Source: Methylobacter sp. | Lineage (GTDB): Bacteria; Pseudomonadota; Gammaproteobacteria; Methylococcales; Methylomonadaceae | NCBI GenBank assembly: GCA_028716975.1 | Contig: JAQUOU010000013.1 | Coordinates: 38,721-83,799, forward strand | Direction: 5' to 3' | DNA length: 45,079 nucleotides | Shown here: positions 44,495 through 45,079 of the stretch, in pieces | Position numbering within the stretch: the first letter of the stretch is position 1 | How the letters are laid out: the number at the start of each line of letters is the position of its first letter | Made by a program: the position numbers and the translations under genes | Notes under the pieces: model-generated | What the model was told of the DNA's origin: nothing | Databases searched by the model: none | The model's input: only the letters and a program-made list of their open reading frames with translations

Positions 44495-45079
44495 ATGTGC
44501 GGGCGTTTTGCTCTTTATACCGATCCGATCGCTTTGGCTAAACTTTTCCAGGTGGAGAATGTGCCGGAATTGTTGCCCAGCTATAATGTCGCACCTTCGC
44601 AATCGATCCCGATAATCAGAAACGAGCAAGGCCATAGATTATTTGCAATGGCAAGATGGGGCTTAATACCTTCATGGGCAAAGCAAATCAACACGGGTTA
44701 CAGCACCATCAATGCACGGGCGGAAACTGTGGCAGAAAAACCCGCGTTCCGGTCTGCATTTCAGCATAGACGCTGTATTGTGCCATGTGACGGCTATTTT
44801 GAATGGCAAGAAATCACAGGCAGCAAAAATAAGCAACCTTGGTACATCAGCATGAAAAGCCAAGAACCGATGGCTTTGGCGGGCTTATGGGAACACTGGC
44901 AGGGCAGTGATGGCAGCGAGTTAGAGTCCTGCACCATAATCGTGACATCGGGCAATGAACTGATGCAATCCATTCATGACCGTATGCCCGTAATTCTATC
45001 GCCGGAAACCTGGGACACTTGGCTGGATACGGATACCGCCAACGCCAACGCCAACGCCAACGCCAACGCCAACGCCAAC
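44495..45079 (+). CDS. SRAP-family protein (YedK/HMCES-like), 3' end beyond window
   Basis: A DNA-damage protein that forms a thiazolidine crosslink with abasic sites in single-stranded DNA. The catalytic Cys2 is in MCGRFALYTD, exposed after removal of the initiator Met. Other family marks are PSYNVAPSQS, RWGLIPSWAK, TINARAETVAEKPAFRSAF, RCIVPCDGYFEWQE, ALAGLWEHW and the active-site His in SIHDRMPVIL. The gene is cut off by the window edge after 195 codons. The visible end is seven tandem GCCAAC hexamers coding for (NA)n, unlike normal SRAP. It is divergent from the UmuD remnant; no LexA box was clear between them. Confidence 0.93.
   Translation, partial: MCGRFALYTDPIALAKLFQVENVPELLPSYNVAPSQSIPIIRNEQGHRLFAMARWGLIPSWAKQINTGYSTINARAETVAEKPAFRSAFQHRRCIVPCDGYFEWQEITGSKNKQPWYISMKSQEPMALAGLWEHWQGSDGSELESCTIIVTSGNELMQSIHDRMPVILSPETWDTWLDTDTANANANANANANAN
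45038..45079 (+). repeat. GCCAAC hexamer repeat, seven copies to window end
   Basis: Seven perfect tandem copies of GCCAAC end the window inside the SRAP gene, coding for alternating Ala-Asn. More copies may lie beyond the edge. The repeat is in frame with the gene, so copy-number change alters protein length without shifting the frame. Confidence 0.95.

Overview
This window looks like chromosome from a gammaproteobacterium, most likely a type I methanotroph (Methylococcales). The order thrS-infC-rpmI-rplT-pheS-pheT-ihfA-merR-tRNA-Pro is classically gammaproteobacterial. The transketolase variant, the two-subunit pyruvate carboxylase and the abundant hairpin repeats suggest Methylococcales. 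The phylum/class call is solid; the order is inference.

Region 1 (1-5043): end of an exopolysaccharide locus on the minus strand (WcaJ-like initiating sugar transferase, then a truncated Wza-like export lipoprotein), a Phd/PIN toxin-antitoxin pair, REP-like hairpins, an exported NlpE-like protein and gene-poor, decayed sequence. Region 2 (5044-10110): a four-gene signalling cassette resembling GlrK-QseG-GlrR with an extra kinase. The first kinase has lost its phospho-accepting histidine (Arg302). A lipoprotein, a canonical kinase and an OmpR-type regulator follow. The regulator's stop codon sits in the target duplication of a 356-bp MITE-like element. Region 3 (10111-16421): accessory metabolism and small membrane genes (tandem mini membrane proteins, PfkB kinase, PaiB, alpha/beta hydrolase, a phospholipase-A2-like lipoprotein, ASCH protein, diguanylate cyclase). 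Region 4 (17114-24140): transketolase, then pyruvate carboxylase subunits A and B on the opposite strand, with a large perfect palindrome between, then two small envelope proteins.

Region 5 (24301-32157) is the conserved translation block: tRNA-Val(GAC), thrS, infC with a rare AUC start, rpmI, rplT, pheS, pheT, ihfA, a MerR regulator and tRNA-Pro(GGG). Region 6 (32158 onward) looks like an integrated element downstream of tRNA-Pro. It has paired arm-type repeats, a zinc-ribbon element protein, a replication/primase-helicase protein coupled to a 51-residue ORF and an AlpA regulator, but no integrase in view. Its cargo is an uncharacterised two-gene pair, a HigBA toxin-antitoxin module and a type III restriction-modification system. 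Several element genes are damaged: two single-base frameshifts in G runs and an amber codon at the start of res. Past the cargo lie a truncated UmuD and a divergent SRAP (YedK/HMCES-like) gene that runs off the window inside a GCCAAC hexamer repeat.

The most novel candidates are the pseudokinase/lipoprotein/kinase/regulator cassette and the unknown two-gene pair beside the type III system. Where the element ends on the right is not visible.
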